64,000 nucleotides of DNA from Amycolatopsis nivea. GTDB taxonomy: Bacteria > Actinomycetota > Actinomycetes > Mycobacteriales > Pseudonocardiaceae. The DNA lies in the NCBI RefSeq assembly GCF_004522235.1, contig NZ_SDLT01000012.1, positions 120,111 through 184,110 on the forward strand, read 5' to 3'. Of the stretch, positions 45,900 to 54,440 are shown piece after piece. Positions within the stretch are counted from its first letter, which is position 1; each line of letters begins with the position of its first letter. A program made the translations under genes and the position numbers. A model generated the notes under the pieces. That model was not told the origin of the DNA. It saw only the letters and a program-made list of their open reading frames with translations, and searched no databases.

Positions 45900-46664
45900 T
45901 CACTTCCCGTGCGGGTCCGCGGCGTTGAGCATCGCCACCACCTGGTGGTAGTCGCCGCGGGCCTCGCCGTGCCGGAGGAATTTGACGTTCTCGACCTGGA
46001 TCTCGGTCGCGTCCGGCTGCGTTTCGAGCAGCGTCATGACCTCGGCGACGAAGGCGTCCAGCGGCATCGCGAACTCGCTTTCCTCCTGGCCGGGCAGGAG
46101 CGCGGTGCGCACGGACGGCGGCTCCAACTCGACGACCTTCACCGAGGTGTCGGCCAGTTGCAGCCGCAGCGATTCGCTGAGCATGTGGATCGCGGCCTTC
46201 GACGCGTTGTAGCTCGGCGTGGCCTTCAGCGGCGCGAAGGCGAGGCCGGACGAAACGGTCAGGATGGTGGCGTCCGGACGCGTTTGCAGGTGCTCGACGA
46301 ACGCGGCGATGAGCCGGATCGGGCCGAGGACGTTGGTGGTCACGGTGGCTTCCGCGCTGTCCACAAAGGACTCCGGGTGGTGCCAGTCCTCGACGCGCAT
46401 GATGCCTGCCATCGGCACGAGCACGTTGAGGTCCGGATGCTTCGCGAGCACCTCCTTGGCCGCGGCTTCGATGCTCGCCGGATCGGTGGTGTCGATCTGG
46501 ACGGTGTCGAGACCGGGGTGTTCGGCGGCGATCTGCGCGAGCAGTTCGGTGCGCCGCCCGCCGACGATGACGGTGTTGCCCTTCGCCCGCAGTTCGAGGG
46601 CGAGAGCGAGGCCGATGCCGCTGGTCGAGCCGGGGATGAAGACGGTGTTTCCGGTGATGTTCAT
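45900..46664 (-). CDS. Short-chain dehydrogenase/reductase (DltE-like)
   Basis: The 254-residue product has the SDR cofactor motif GSTSGIGLALALEL, the VPMAGIM strand and the catalytic YNASK with upstream VSSG. It is closest in pattern to DltE-type oxidoreductases. No clear ribosome site precedes ATG 46664. It is divergent from an XRE regulator that probably controls it, and converges with the permease across one base. Confidence 0.9.
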   Translation of the reverse strand: MNITGNTVFIPGSTSGIGLALALELRAKGNTVIVGGRRTELLAQIAAEHPGLDTVQIDTTDPASIEAAAKEVLAKHPDLNVLVPMAGIMRVEDWHHPESFVDSAEATVTTNVLGPIRLIAAFVEHLQTRPDATILTVSSGLAFAPLKATPSYNASKAAIHMLSESLRLQLADTSVKVVELEPPSVRTALLPGQEESEFAMPLDAFVAEVMTLLETQPDATEIQVENVKFLRHGEARGDYHQVVAMLNAADPHGK

Positions 46665-46765
46665 GCCACTGAGTTTCGGCCGGCCGGCGTCGCGGCGGCA
46701 GAGAGCGCATATCGGGGGATCGGCGGTCCCTGGCTGAGGCGCCGGACCGAGCCGATACTGGACCC

Positions 46766-47605
46766 ATGGATCGAGCTGAGCTGGCTGCCTTCCTCCGCAG
46801 CCGTCGCGAGGGATTGCGGCCCGAGGACGTCGGGCTGCCCGCGGGCGCGCGGCGGCGGGCGGCGGGACTGCGGCGGGAGGAGGTCGCGGCGCTGGCGGCG
46901 ATGTCCACCGACTACTACACGCGGCTGGAGCAGCAACGTGGACCGCAGCCGAGCGAGCAGATGCTGGCCTCGCTGGCGAGGGCGTTGCGGCTCACCGACG
47001 ACGAGCGCGACTACCTGTTCCACCTCGCGGGCCGCAACGCACCATCGCCGATCGTCGCGGCCACGCACGTCGCGCCCGCGCTGATGCGGGTCCTCGACCG
47101 GCTGTCGGACACGCCCGCGCTCATCCTGTCGAACCTCGGCGAAGTGCTGGTGCAGAACCGGTTCGCGGAGGCGTTGTACGGGGACCGCTCGCAGTACACG
47201 GGTCTGGCGCGCAGCGAGATCTACCGGTGGTTCACCGACCCGGACGAGCGGCTCGTCTATCCGGCGCACGACCGGGACCGGCAAAGCCGCGCGCTGGTGG
47301 CGAACCTGCGGGTCGTGCACGGGTCGATGGGGCCGCGCTCGCGAGCGGGCGAACTGGTGCGCGCGTTGACCCGCGAGAGCCCGGAGTTCGCGCGAATCTG
47401 GGAAGAACACCAAGTGGCGAAACGGTTCGAGGACCACAAGGTGCTCGTGCATCCGCAGCTCGGCGAGATCGAGGTGGACTGCCAGGTGCTGTTCACCGAG
47501 GACCAGTCGCAGGCGTTGCTCGTGCTGACCGCGCCGCCGCGCAGCGCGGCGTTCGAGAAGATCCAGCTGCTCGGCGTGCTGGGGAACGAGCAGTTCGCCG
47601 GTTAA
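46766..47605 (+). CDS. XRE-family regulator with MmyB-like ligand domain
   Basis: The 279-residue product has a helix-turn-helix (about 30-85, GLRREEVAALAAMSTDYYTRL) and a MmyB-like PAS fold that binds fatty acids in relatives (about 100-275). There is no ribosome site; GATACT at 46754-46759 sits seven bases before ATG, so the transcript may be leaderless. The neighbouring divergent SDR gene is the probable target. Its TAA stop is shared with the convergent HxlR gene (TTAA). Confidence 0.9.
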   Translation: MDRAELAAFLRSRREGLRPEDVGLPAGARRRAAGLRREEVAALAAMSTDYYTRLEQQRGPQPSEQMLASLARALRLTDDERDYLFHLAGRNAPSPIVAATHVAPALMRVLDRLSDTPALILSNLGEVLVQNRFAEALYGDRSQYTGLARSEIYRWFTDPDERLVYPAHDRDRQSRALVANLRVVHGSMGPRSRAGELVRALTRESPEFARIWEEHQVAKRFEDHKVLVHPQLGEIEVDCQVLFTEDQSQALLVLTAPPRSAAFEKIQLLGVLGNEQFAG

Positions 47606-47979
47606 CGCGGAAGCGGGCCGGTGTAGGCGTCGCGGGCCTTCTCGACGGCGGGCAGATGCTCGTCGGTCCATTCGGCGAGCGCGGCGAAAACCGGCGACAG
47701 GCTCCGGCCGAGTTCGGTGATCTCGTACTCGACGCGCGGCGGCACCTCGGCGTAGTAGTGCCGCTCCACCAAGCCGTCGCGCTCGAGCTGCCGAAGCCGT
47801 TGCGTGAGGACCTTCCCGGTCGCGCCGAGCCGCCGTTCCAGTTCGCCGAACCGCACCGGACCGGATTGGCTGAGCGTCCACAGGATCGGGGTCGTCCACC
47901 GGCTGAACAGCAGGTCGACGGCAGGGCTGATCCGGCACGCGGCGAGCGGATCGGCCCCGGTCTGCGCGGTGGTGGTCAT
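47602..47979 (-). CDS. HxlR-family regulator
   Basis: The 125-residue winged-helix protein has FSRWTTPILWTLSQSGPVRFGELER and ATGKVLTQRLRQLERDGLVER. Cys15 near the N-terminus could sense redox or electrophiles, as in HypR/QorR relatives. GGAG lies six bases before ATG. It is divergent from the NmrA-like gene, its likely target. Confidence 0.9.
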   Translation of the reverse strand: MTTTAQTGADPLAACRISPAVDLLFSRWTTPILWTLSQSGPVRFGELERRLGATGKVLTQRLRQLERDGLVERHYYAEVPPRVEYEITELGRSLSPVFAALAEWTDEHLPAVEKARDAYTGPLPR

Positions 47980-47993
47980 GCGGCTCCAATACT

Positions 47994-48005
47994 TTCCCTG
48001 GGGAA
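47994..48005. promoter_or_regulatory. Candidate HxlR operator
   Basis: TTCCCTGGGGAA has 5-bp inverted arms around TG. It lies 15 bases upstream of hxlR and about 65 bases before the divergent gene. Short palindromes of this kind match HxlR sites in position. Confidence 0.4.
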
Positions 48006-48068
48006 CCTACTGTACGGCGGCTTTTAGCCTCGCTGTGTCGCTTTCGACCCCTAGCTGAGGAGCAAGTC

Positions 48069-48911
48069 ATGATCGTCGTCACCGGCGCCACGGGCAACGT
48101 CGGCCGCCTGCTGGTCGAGTCCCTGACCGAAGCCGGGCACGCCGTGACCGCCGTTTCCCGCGGCGTGACGTCCCCGCCGCCGTCGCGGCCCGGCGTGACC
48201 CCGATGGTCGCGGACCTGGCGGACGCCGGCAGCCTGGCCCCTGCGCTGAAGGGCGCGGACGCGCTGTTTCTGCTGGTCTCCGGCGCGGGCGCGCACGTCG
48301 ACGGGGAAGCTGTCCTGCGGGCGGCGGCCGACGCTGGCGTCTCGCGGGTCGTCCTGCAGTCGTCGCAGGCCGCGGGAACCCGGCCGGAAGCGGTTTCGCA
48401 CGCGCCGCTCGCCGCGTTGGAAGAGGCGGTGCGGTCTTCCGGTCTGGAGTGGACAGTCCTTCGCCCCGGCGGGTTCACCACCAACACTTTCGCGTGGATC
48501 CCGACGATTCGGGCCCAGCGCAAGGTTTTCTCGCCGTTCGGCGACGTCGCGCTCCCAGCCGTGGACCCGCTCGACATCGCCGAAGTCGCCGCGGCCGCGC
48601 TGACCGGAGGCGGTCATGCCGGACAGACTTATGTCCTTACTGGACCGGAGGCGACGAGCCCGCGACAGCGCGCGGAGATCCTCGGCGCGGCCCTCGGCGA
48701 GCCGCTGGAATTCGTCGAACTTGACCGTGCGCAGGCACGCGAGCAGATGGTGCAGCAGATGCCGGAACCGGTCGCCGACGGCACGCTCGACATCCTGGGC
48801 CAGCCGCTTCCGGAGGAGCTCCGCAGTAGCCCCGATGTCGAGAAGGTGCTCGGCCGTCCGGCGACCTCGTTCGCTTCCTGGGCGAGCCGCAGCGTCGACG
48901 CGTTCCGGTGA
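48069..48911 (+). CDS. NAD(P)-binding NmrA-like protein
   Basis: The 280-residue product starts MIVVTGATGNVGRLLVESL, the Rossmann motif of NmrA/QOR2-type atypical SDRs, with LRPGGFTTN and VDPLDIAEVAAAAL typical of the family. QOR2-like members are quinone reductases or redox sensors. GAGGAGC precedes ATG. Its TGA directly abuts the reverse stop of the next gene. Confidence 0.88.
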   Translation: MIVVTGATGNVGRLLVESLTEAGHAVTAVSRGVTSPPPSRPGVTPMVADLADAGSLAPALKGADALFLLVSGAGAHVDGEAVLRAAADAGVSRVVLQSSQAAGTRPEAVSHAPLAALEEAVRSSGLEWTVLRPGGFTTNTFAWIPTIRAQRKVFSPFGDVALPAVDPLDIAEVAAAALTGGGHAGQTYVLTGPEATSPRQRAEILGAALGEPLEFVELDRAQAREQMVQQMPEPVADGTLDILGQPLPEELRSSPDVEKVLGRPATSFASWASRSVDAFR

Positions 48912-49460
48912 TCAGAAGTCGCGCGAGTGCAGGAGGGAGCGCACGCGGAGTTGCCGGCGGGGCTCGTGGCGACGCAGCCCGTCGACGACCACGGCGACGC
49001 CGATCCACGTCGCCCCGGCGTCGGCGACCAGGGCTTGTGCGGCGAAGGCTTGGCCGCCGGTGTCGATCCAGTCGTCCACGAACAGCGCACGGTCGCCCGC
49101 TTGGAGCAGACTGCGGCGGAAGCCGAGCCGCAGGTGCCGGTCCTGGTAATCCGGCGGCGAGGTGCGCTGGAACCACCGGTCGGAATCGCAGGTCGGGTAC
49201 CGGTTCTTGCGCACCTCGACGAAGCCCGCGCCGAATTCCACCGCGACCAGCGGACCGAGCAGGCACCCGCGGGATTCGGGGCCCAGCACGACATTCGGCT
49301 GCTCGTCGGCGAACAGCGCGGCGAGCGCCGGACCCAGTTCGCGCAGCAGTCCGGGCGCACGCCACCACCCCGTCGGGTCGGGGAAGCGGTGGCGGTCCGG
49401 CCCGTCCCCGAGCAAGACGGTGGCTTCGCGGATCCGGTCCGCCACAGTGCTCGTGCGCAT
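48912..49460 (-). CDS. Phosphoribosyltransferase-domain protein
   Basis: The 182-residue product has the PRPP-binding motif ALFVDDWIDTGGQA and an upstream VVLGPESRGCLLG loop, as in adenine-type phosphoribosyltransferases. The ring-binding region is atypical, so the base acceptor, or a regulatory role, cannot be assigned. It lies 40 bases downstream of the methyltransferase on the same strand. Confidence 0.82.
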   Translation of the reverse strand: MRTSTVADRIREATVLLGDGPDRHRFPDPTGWWRAPGLLRELGPALAALFADEQPNVVLGPESRGCLLGPLVAVEFGAGFVEVRKNRYPTCDSDRWFQRTSPPDYQDRHLRLGFRRSLLQAGDRALFVDDWIDTGGQAFAAQALVADAGATWIGVAVVVDGLRRHEPRRQLRVRSLLHSRDF

Positions 49461-49500
49461 GCGTCGATGGTCGCAGCGGCGTCCGCCCGAAGCGAGCGAA

Positions 49501-50370
49501 TTACGGCTTGCGCGCCGCTCCGGCCAGGATCACCGAATGCGCCGGCGTCTCGAACTCCACCTGCGGCGCGCCCTCGCCGGACTCCTCCGGATGCCACGAC
49601 GGCGTCCAGGTGAGCCCCGGTTCGAGCATCTCGAACGACCCGAACAGCGCCTGGATCTCCTCGCGCGAACGCCAGATCACCGGGCTGCTCGACCGGTCGT
49701 ACAGCTGCTTCAGCTCGACCAGCCCGGCGTCCACGTCGGGGGGAACGCCCTGGTCGGTGATGTGCGAGATGCCGAGGAACGAGCCGGGGGCGAGCAGATC
49801 GCGGTACCGCGCGACGATGGACGGCCCGAGGTCCTCGGTGCCGCCGCTGTCCTCGGCGGGCGGCTGCTGGACGTGCAGCACCGCGATCAGCAGCAGCGCG
49901 AGCGGTTTCTCGACGTCGATCACGCCGGTCGCCGCGATCTGCTCCCACAGCCGTTCCGGGTCGCGCATGTCGGCGTGGATCACCGCGTGCCGGTCGAGGT
50001 CGCCAGACTCGCGCAGCAGGGTTTCCGAATGCGCGACGGCGACCGGTTCGTAGTCGACGTAGCAGACGTGGCTCTCGCCCGGCGCGAGTTCGTCGGCGAC
50101 CTGGTGCGCGTGGCCCATGGTCGGCACACCGGAGCCGATGTCGACGAACTGCCGCACGCCCTTTTTGACGAGGTGGCGCACGAGCCGGTGCAGGAACAGC
50201 CGGTTGGCCTTCGCGATGGGGCGGATCAGCGGGAACTCGCGGATCACCTCGTCGGCGAAGTCCCGGTCGATCGTCCAGTTCGTGGTGCCGCCGAGGTAGT
50301 AGTCGTACACCCGCGCGACGCTCGGGTGGTCGAGGTCGACCCCGGGAGGCGGGAAGGGTTCGTCGGCCAC
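49501..50370 (-). CDS. SAM-dependent methyltransferase, DUF574 family
   Basis: The 289-residue product repeats the DUF574 hallmarks: PGVDLDHPSVARVYDYYLGG, FVDIGSGVPTMGHAHQ, VCYVDYEPVAVAHS. GTG 50370 is chosen from homology, with AAAGGAA upstream; the frame extends further without support. It follows an XRE/DUF5753 gene by 32 bases, the common actinomycete arrangement, and is a paralogue of the gene at 10982. Confidence 0.9.
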   Translation of the reverse strand: MADEPFPPPGVDLDHPSVARVYDYYLGGTTNWTIDRDFADEVIREFPLIRPIAKANRLFLHRLVRHLVKKGVRQFVDIGSGVPTMGHAHQVADELAPGESHVCYVDYEPVAVAHSETLLRESGDLDRHAVIHADMRDPERLWEQIAATGVIDVEKPLALLLIAVLHVQQPPAEDSGGTEDLGPSIVARYRDLLAPGSFLGISHITDQGVPPDVDAGLVELKQLYDRSSSPVIWRSREEIQALFGSFEMLEPGLTWTPSWHPEESGEGAPQVEFETPAHSVILAGAARKP

Positions 50371-50402
50371 CGGTGGCTGTTCCTTTCGTTCGGGACTGCT
50401 GG

Positions 50403-51296
50403 TCAGCGGGCGGGCGTCGCGCAGCGGCTCGCCCATTCCTTCAGGTACTGCAGGGACTGGTCGCGCGACAGGGTGGCGGCGAGCTGCGCTTCCCACGACT
50501 CCTCGTAGGAGGCGAACTCGTCCTGCCCCTGCGGCACGGTGATGAGCTTGACTTTGCTTTCCTGGTAAGCGAAATCGGGCAGGTCGGGATGGCCGAAGCG
50601 GAGGATGGTGAAGTCCTCGTCCGGGTAGGCGGCCGCGTCGCGCGGGAGGATCCGGACCTCGGCGAAGGGATGCGTTTCGACGATCCGGATCATGTGCTCG
50701 AGCTGATCGGTGGCGATGCTGGCCTTGGTGCCGTAGACGAGTTTCTCGATGCAGCTGTACTCCAGCATGAAGACCGTCCGCGGAGCAGGGCAGGCGTCGA
50801 AAAGCCGTTGCCGCGCCTTGCGTTCGGCGACCCGGTCGGTGACCCGCTCCTGGCGGCTGGCCTGGAACTGCGCGAGCATGTAATACTCCGATTGGAGCAG
50901 TCCCGGGATGCGATTCCCGGTCCAGCTGAGGATTTCCGCCGCCGTCTGCTCGCGTTCGAGGATCTCGCGGAACCACTGCGGCGTGATCATCCTCCGCTCG
51001 GCACGCCGCGCGGACGGATCGTTGGCCTGGTTGAGCTCCCGCAGCTGATCGGCCTCGGCGGGCGGGACGGCCAGCACCTCGATGATCCGCTCGAGGTCGT
51101 CGGGCCGGGTGCCCGCCTTGCCGGACTCGATCTTCTGGATCTTGGGCTGCTTGCAGCCGATCCCGTCGGCGAGGTCGACCTGGGTCAGCCCGCGAGCGGT
51201 GCGCCACTTGAGGATCCGGGACCCCAGCCGGGAACGCTGGGTCCGCAGAGACGGCGGGGGCTGCCGGATCGGGGTGGTCACCAGGGGCTCCGTCAT
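50403..51296 (-). CDS. XRE/DUF5753 transcriptional regulator
   Basis: The 297-residue product has a helix-turn-helix (about 28-85, ILKWRTARGLTQVDLADGIG) and the DUF5753 domain (about 110-290, IPGLLQSEYYMLAQF, RILPRDAAAYP). Such Scr1/WhiJ-like regulators work with a partner DUF397 protein, which here is the next gene upstream on the same strand. ATG 51296 lacks a strong ribosome site. Confidence 0.92.
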   Translation of the reverse strand: MTEPLVTTPIRQPPPSLRTQRSRLGSRILKWRTARGLTQVDLADGIGCKQPKIQKIESGKAGTRPDDLERIIEVLAVPPAEADQLRELNQANDPSARRAERRMITPQWFREILEREQTAAEILSWTGNRIPGLLQSEYYMLAQFQASRQERVTDRVAERKARQRLFDACPAPRTVFMLEYSCIEKLVYGTKASIATDQLEHMIRIVETHPFAEVRILPRDAAAYPDEDFTILRFGHPDLPDFAYQESKVKLITVPQGQDEFASYEESWEAQLAATLSRDQSLQYLKEWASRCATPAR

Positions 51297-51334
51297 TTCG
51301 TCCAGGGGCCGATGTGAGAACCTCCGATGATAAT

Positions 51335-51375
51335 GCGCCGACCCGGCGGGCAATACTCCGGGTCGGCGCCTTTTT
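51335..51375. terminator. Strong hairpin with T tract between DUF397 and XRE genes
   Basis: GCGCCGACCCGG (51335-51346) pairs with CCGGGTCGGCGC (51358-51369), followed on the forward strand by CTTTTT. Both flanking genes read in reverse; in that direction the stem is followed by ATTATC, so it may end or attenuate the DUF397 transcript. Confidence 0.75.
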
Positions 51376-51421
51376 CGCAAGGTTCCCGGCGTTTTCGGCA
51401 GAGCTGCGTTGTCGTGCCTGG

Positions 51422-51688
51422 TCAGCCGTCGAATTCCCCGCGCCGCACGGCCTCGACGAACCGCGCCCACTCGCCCCGGTCGAAGACCAGGACGGGAGAG
51501 TCGCCGATCTTGCTGTCCCGCACCCCGACCAGCCCGTGCTCGGCCAGGTTCACTTCGACACAGTTGCCGGAATTAGGCCCGCAAGCAGCGGGTTTCCGCC
51601 AGGCATGGTCCGGAAAGCGCGCCGCGGGCCCGGCCGCCGGGGCGTGGGTCGGGTGCTGCTCGTGCTCGTGCGGGTCGTAGGCGTCCAC
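51422..51688 (-). CDS. DUF397 protein
   Basis: The 88-residue product has the DUF397 core WRKPAACGPNSGNCVEVN, VGVRDSKIGDSPVLVFDRGEW and FVEAVRRGEFDG, with a His/Pro-rich N-terminal extension. These small proteins act with XRE regulators in developmental and antibiotic control. GTG 51688 follows GAGGGG. Two GGAATATTCC palindromes lie in its promoter. Confidence 0.92.
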   Translation of the reverse strand: MDAYDPHEHEQHPTHAPAAGPAARFPDHAWRKPAACGPNSGNCVEVNLAEHGLVGVRDSKIGDSPVLVFDRGEWARFVEAVRRGEFDG

Positions 51689-51724
51689 TGCAACCCCTCG
51701 TTTTCTCGTTTTCGATGAGTGAAT

Positions 51725-51764
51725 GGAATATTCCGCGAAGTACGGAATGTGTTCGGAATATTCC
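51725..51764. promoter_or_regulatory. Paired GGAATATTCC palindromes upstream of DUF397
   Basis: GGAATATTCC occurs at 51725-51734 and 51755-51764, centres 30 bp apart (three helical turns), with a half-match GGAATGTGTTC between. The same palindrome recurs at 52964. They are candidate operators of the adjacent XRE regulator. Confidence 0.65.
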
Positions 51765-52436
51765 TGAGGGTAGTGGCCTGGTGGATCAATGGCGCGCTGT
51801 GCGGCGGGGATTTCACCTGAATGGACACTTCTCGTGCATTGGATGGTGCTTTCGCACGTGCAATTTCGGGTTGGTGTTGTGGATTTCGTTGTTGAGGTGG
51901 GGTGGGGGGTGCTTTTTTCGTGGTTTTTTGCGGGGTGGAGGGGGTTGGGTGTCTGCAGCTGGTGACAGGTTGGGGGCGGTTGGCCGGATGAGCTGTTCGG
52001 CGGAGTCCTGTTTGCGCCACTTCGCGCGGTTGCCTTGGGGCGGCCTGCTGGACCGGGATCGTGGGGTCGGACTCTGCGGCCCGGTCGTGCGGGAGCCGAA
52101 GGTCGAAGAGGCAATGTTGGCCGCTCAGTGTCGAGGGATCGGGCCAAGCCAGGCCAGGCGGGGCGACTGAGAGCGTCGGGCGGGGCAATCGTCGAGCTAG
52201 GCGAAACCGCGTCGAGCGGGCGTGCCCCTGCGAGCCGAACTCGCGTAATCCCGAAGCGGCAGCGATCTCGGCTGCCGAGCCGCCAGCTGTCGCGCGTCGC
52301 CAGCACCCGGCGCGACCCCGGAGTCAATCCCGGAACGGCAACCTCGTCTCCCGGTGCCCGGCCCTGCCCGACCGGGCACCGGGAGCGCAGAACGCGGGCG
52401 GCCCTGAGTCGCCGCCGGCGTCCGCTTCGAGGGTGG
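51765..52436. other. Gene-free interval with a G/T-rich strand-biased tract
   Basis: No supported gene. Between about 51890 and 51975 the forward strand is almost free of C and A, with runs GGGGTGGGGGG and GGGGTGGAGGGGG and two T6 runs, a possible G-quadruplex. Long frames here on both strands look compositional. Confidence 0.45.
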
Positions 52437-52862
52437 TCAGGTGCCCCGGTTCGCGGTGTGCCGCTTGTGCAGCACGGCACCGGCGACGTGGACGAGGGCA
52501 ACCACGCTCGCGGTAGCCAGACCGGCCAGCACGCCAGCGGTCGCGAAGACGATCGCGGTCGCCCCGGAGAGCAGCACCAGCAGGAGCGCGATCAGCTGCC
52601 ACGGCTGAGTCCCGCCGTCCCGCTGCGCGGCCAGTTCGACCGCCGTCCGCGCGGTCTTCCACGACGGGTAGGCCGGTCTCGTAGTCGGCCGCGGAGACGG
52701 TACGACCGGGGCTGGCTGGGGCATGCCCGGTTCGTGAAACGTCACGGTCACCCGGCCGGGGCGTTGACTCACGGCGACGGCATACGGTCTGTCGCCGCGG
52801 CTGTCCGGTTTTTCTGTCCGACGGCATGCCTGGCCTGCATTTTCCGCGCCAGGAACGGTCAT
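52437..52862 (-). CDS. Small membrane protein of unknown function
   Basis: The 141-residue product has a Pro/Arg-rich N-terminal half (PAPVVPSPRPTTRPAYP) and a C-terminal hydrophobic pair (LIALLLVLLSGATAIVFATA and GLATASVVALVHVAGAV), so two membrane helices with a short cytosolic tail HKRHTANRGT. AAAGGAAG precedes ATG 52862. A GGAATATTCC palindrome about 100 bases upstream suggests shared control with the DUF397 locus. Confidence 0.6.
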   Translation of the reverse strand: MTVPGAENAGQACRRTEKPDSRGDRPYAVAVSQRPGRVTVTFHEPGMPQPAPVVPSPRPTTRPAYPSWKTARTAVELAAQRDGGTQPWQLIALLLVLLSGATAIVFATAGVLAGLATASVVALVHVAGAVLHKRHTANRGT

Positions 52863-52963
52863 TGCGCTTCCTTTCTTCTCCGCCGGAAAAGTGCCGGAAC
52901 ACAGTTCCCAGCCCGCCCCCGAGGGGAACTGGTTCCGGCGGCCGCGGCGGGCGTCCCGGGTAT

Positions 52964-52973
52964 GGAATATTCC
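52964..52973. promoter_or_regulatory. Third GGAATATTCC palindrome
   Basis: GGAATATTCC lies about 100 bases upstream of the small membrane protein gene. It is identical to the two sites at 51725 and 51755. Confidence 0.5.
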
Positions 52974-53258
52974 ACCCATTTAACCCCTCCTGCCTGCGGT
53001 GATGCCATCTTTGCATGCCCGTCGCCGATCGCGCTAACCCGGGGCGGGAAATTCTTCGCCGAAGCCGCCGTTCGTGGTGTTTGCGGAACGGGTTTTCGCG
53101 ATCTGCCGGACTATTCCAGGTGTTATCTGTCCGCACATATTCGACCCGATCGGATGAATGTGGCCCGAGGTCCACTTTGGGGTTCGCCGCCTTGATCAAC
53201 CCGGCGAACGCGACGGGTGCGCTGCTACGGTGAGTGTCCGTCGCAGATGGGGGAGGGC

Positions 53259-53885
53259 ATGGACGTACGGACCCTGGCTCGCGAGGAACGCGCCGACTTC
53301 GCGGACTTCCTCGAGACGCTCACGCCAGAGCAATGGGACCAGCCGACACTGTGCGCGGGCTGGAACGTTCGCTCGGTCGTCGCGCACGTCGTGAGCTACG
53401 ACGAACTGAGCGGACGCCAGCTGGCGCAGCGGCTCGCCCGCGCGAGGCTGTCGCTGAGCCGAGCCAACGAAATCGGCCTCGCCGAATACCGGGTGCGCGC
53501 GCCGGAGGAGTTGATCGGCGTCATGCGTCGACACCCGCAGCCGGGACGGCTCCTGGGAAAATTTGGCGGGATGATCGGGTTTCTCGACGGTTTGATCCAT
53601 CAACAGGACATCCGCCGCCCGCTCGGGCAGCCGAGGACGATCCCGGCGGCGCGGTTGCGCCGGGCGCTGGACCTGTCGCTGCGCGCTCCGCCGATCGGGG
53701 TGTCGCGGCGGCTGACCGGTCTGCGCGCAGTCGCGACGGATTTGGACTGGACCTCCGGGACGGGCATCGAAGTCCGCGGCCCGGCGGAGGCTTTGCTGCT
53801 CGCGCTGGCAGGCCGTCGCGCGGCGGCGGACGATCTGAGCGGCCCGGGTCTCGACGTGCTGATCAGCCGCACCACCGTGGCTTGA
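53259..53885 (+). CDS. MDMPI/DinB-like maleylpyruvate-isomerase family protein
   Basis: The 208-residue product has the TIGR03083-type N-terminus LAREERADFADFLETLTPEQW, followed by TLCAGWNVRSVVAHVVSYDE, where the His is a metal ligand in relatives, and later FLDGLIHQQDIRRPLG with a second His. Family members are mycothiol-dependent isomerases or transferases. ATG 53259 is chosen by homology; GGAGGG is too close to it, and ATG 53247 is possible. Confidence 0.8.
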   Translation: MDVRTLAREERADFADFLETLTPEQWDQPTLCAGWNVRSVVAHVVSYDELSGRQLAQRLARARLSLSRANEIGLAEYRVRAPEELIGVMRRHPQPGRLLGKFGGMIGFLDGLIHQQDIRRPLGQPRTIPAARLRRALDLSLRAPPIGVSRRLTGLRAVATDLDWTSGTGIEVRGPAEALLLALAGRRAAADDLSGPGLDVLISRTTVA

Positions 53886-54440
53886 TCCGGCTGGGGTATC
53901 GACGCTGCATGACCACGCGGCCGCTTTCGGCGTGCCGATCAGACTTCGCTGCTGTGACGTCTTGCGCTACGGCCCTGGCCCAGACGCGGCTCCCGGGGTC
54001 CTGATCGACCCCCATCGTGTCGTGATCGTGCCCGCATCCTGGCAATTCGCGCCACGGTCGTGTGACAACCCGCGCGCGGGGGTTGCGTATGCGCTTGGCG
54101 ACAGCAGTCATAGCGGCGACCGCACTCCGGAAAGCGAGGTGATGCCCGCGCGGACGCTCGCCGCCTTCCCCCTCGCGGCGCCCGTGACTGCTGCCGCGCC
54201 TCGCATCGCTGAAGCAGCACGGGCGCCGTAACGCTCGCGGCGGCGTCCGCTCTCCCCGGGGGTGTCACCATCTGGTGACACCTAACCCGGCGGTAACCCG
54301 CGCTCGCTCCCCGGCGTGCGCGGAAAGCCCTTGTGGCTAAGGGGAAATCCCGGTCCCGATGATCACCCGGAACGGGGGCTTGCGTTACGCGGCGGCGACA
54401 TCGGAAATGGGACTCCAAGCACCACAAGGGGAGGAGTCCG
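53886..54440. other. Gene-poor interval upstream of the three-gene operon
   Basis: A 99-codon forward frame (53932-54231) has no ribosome site or family pattern. The notable content is a palindrome and a direct repeat near 54261-54299, annotated separately. Confidence 0.45.
54261..54299. promoter_or_regulatory. Perfect palindrome next to a TAACCC direct repeat
   Basis: GGTGTCACCA (54261-54270) and TGGTGACACC (54273-54282) form a perfect 10-bp inverted repeat around TC. Directly after, TAACCC occurs at 54283-54288 and 54294-54299, 11 bp apart. The direct repeat resembles MtrA-type sites of actinomycetes. It lies about 140 bases before the operon at 54441. Confidence 0.55.

Noticed and set aside
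51715..52170. 151-codon forward frame over the GGAATATTCC sites and G/T-rich tract
   Set aside because: Odd Trp/Gly/Cys-rich composition; starts inside the operator region; no ribosome site.
53932..54231. 99-codon forward frame after the MDMPI-like gene
   Set aside because: No ribosome site and no recognisable pattern; probably chance.
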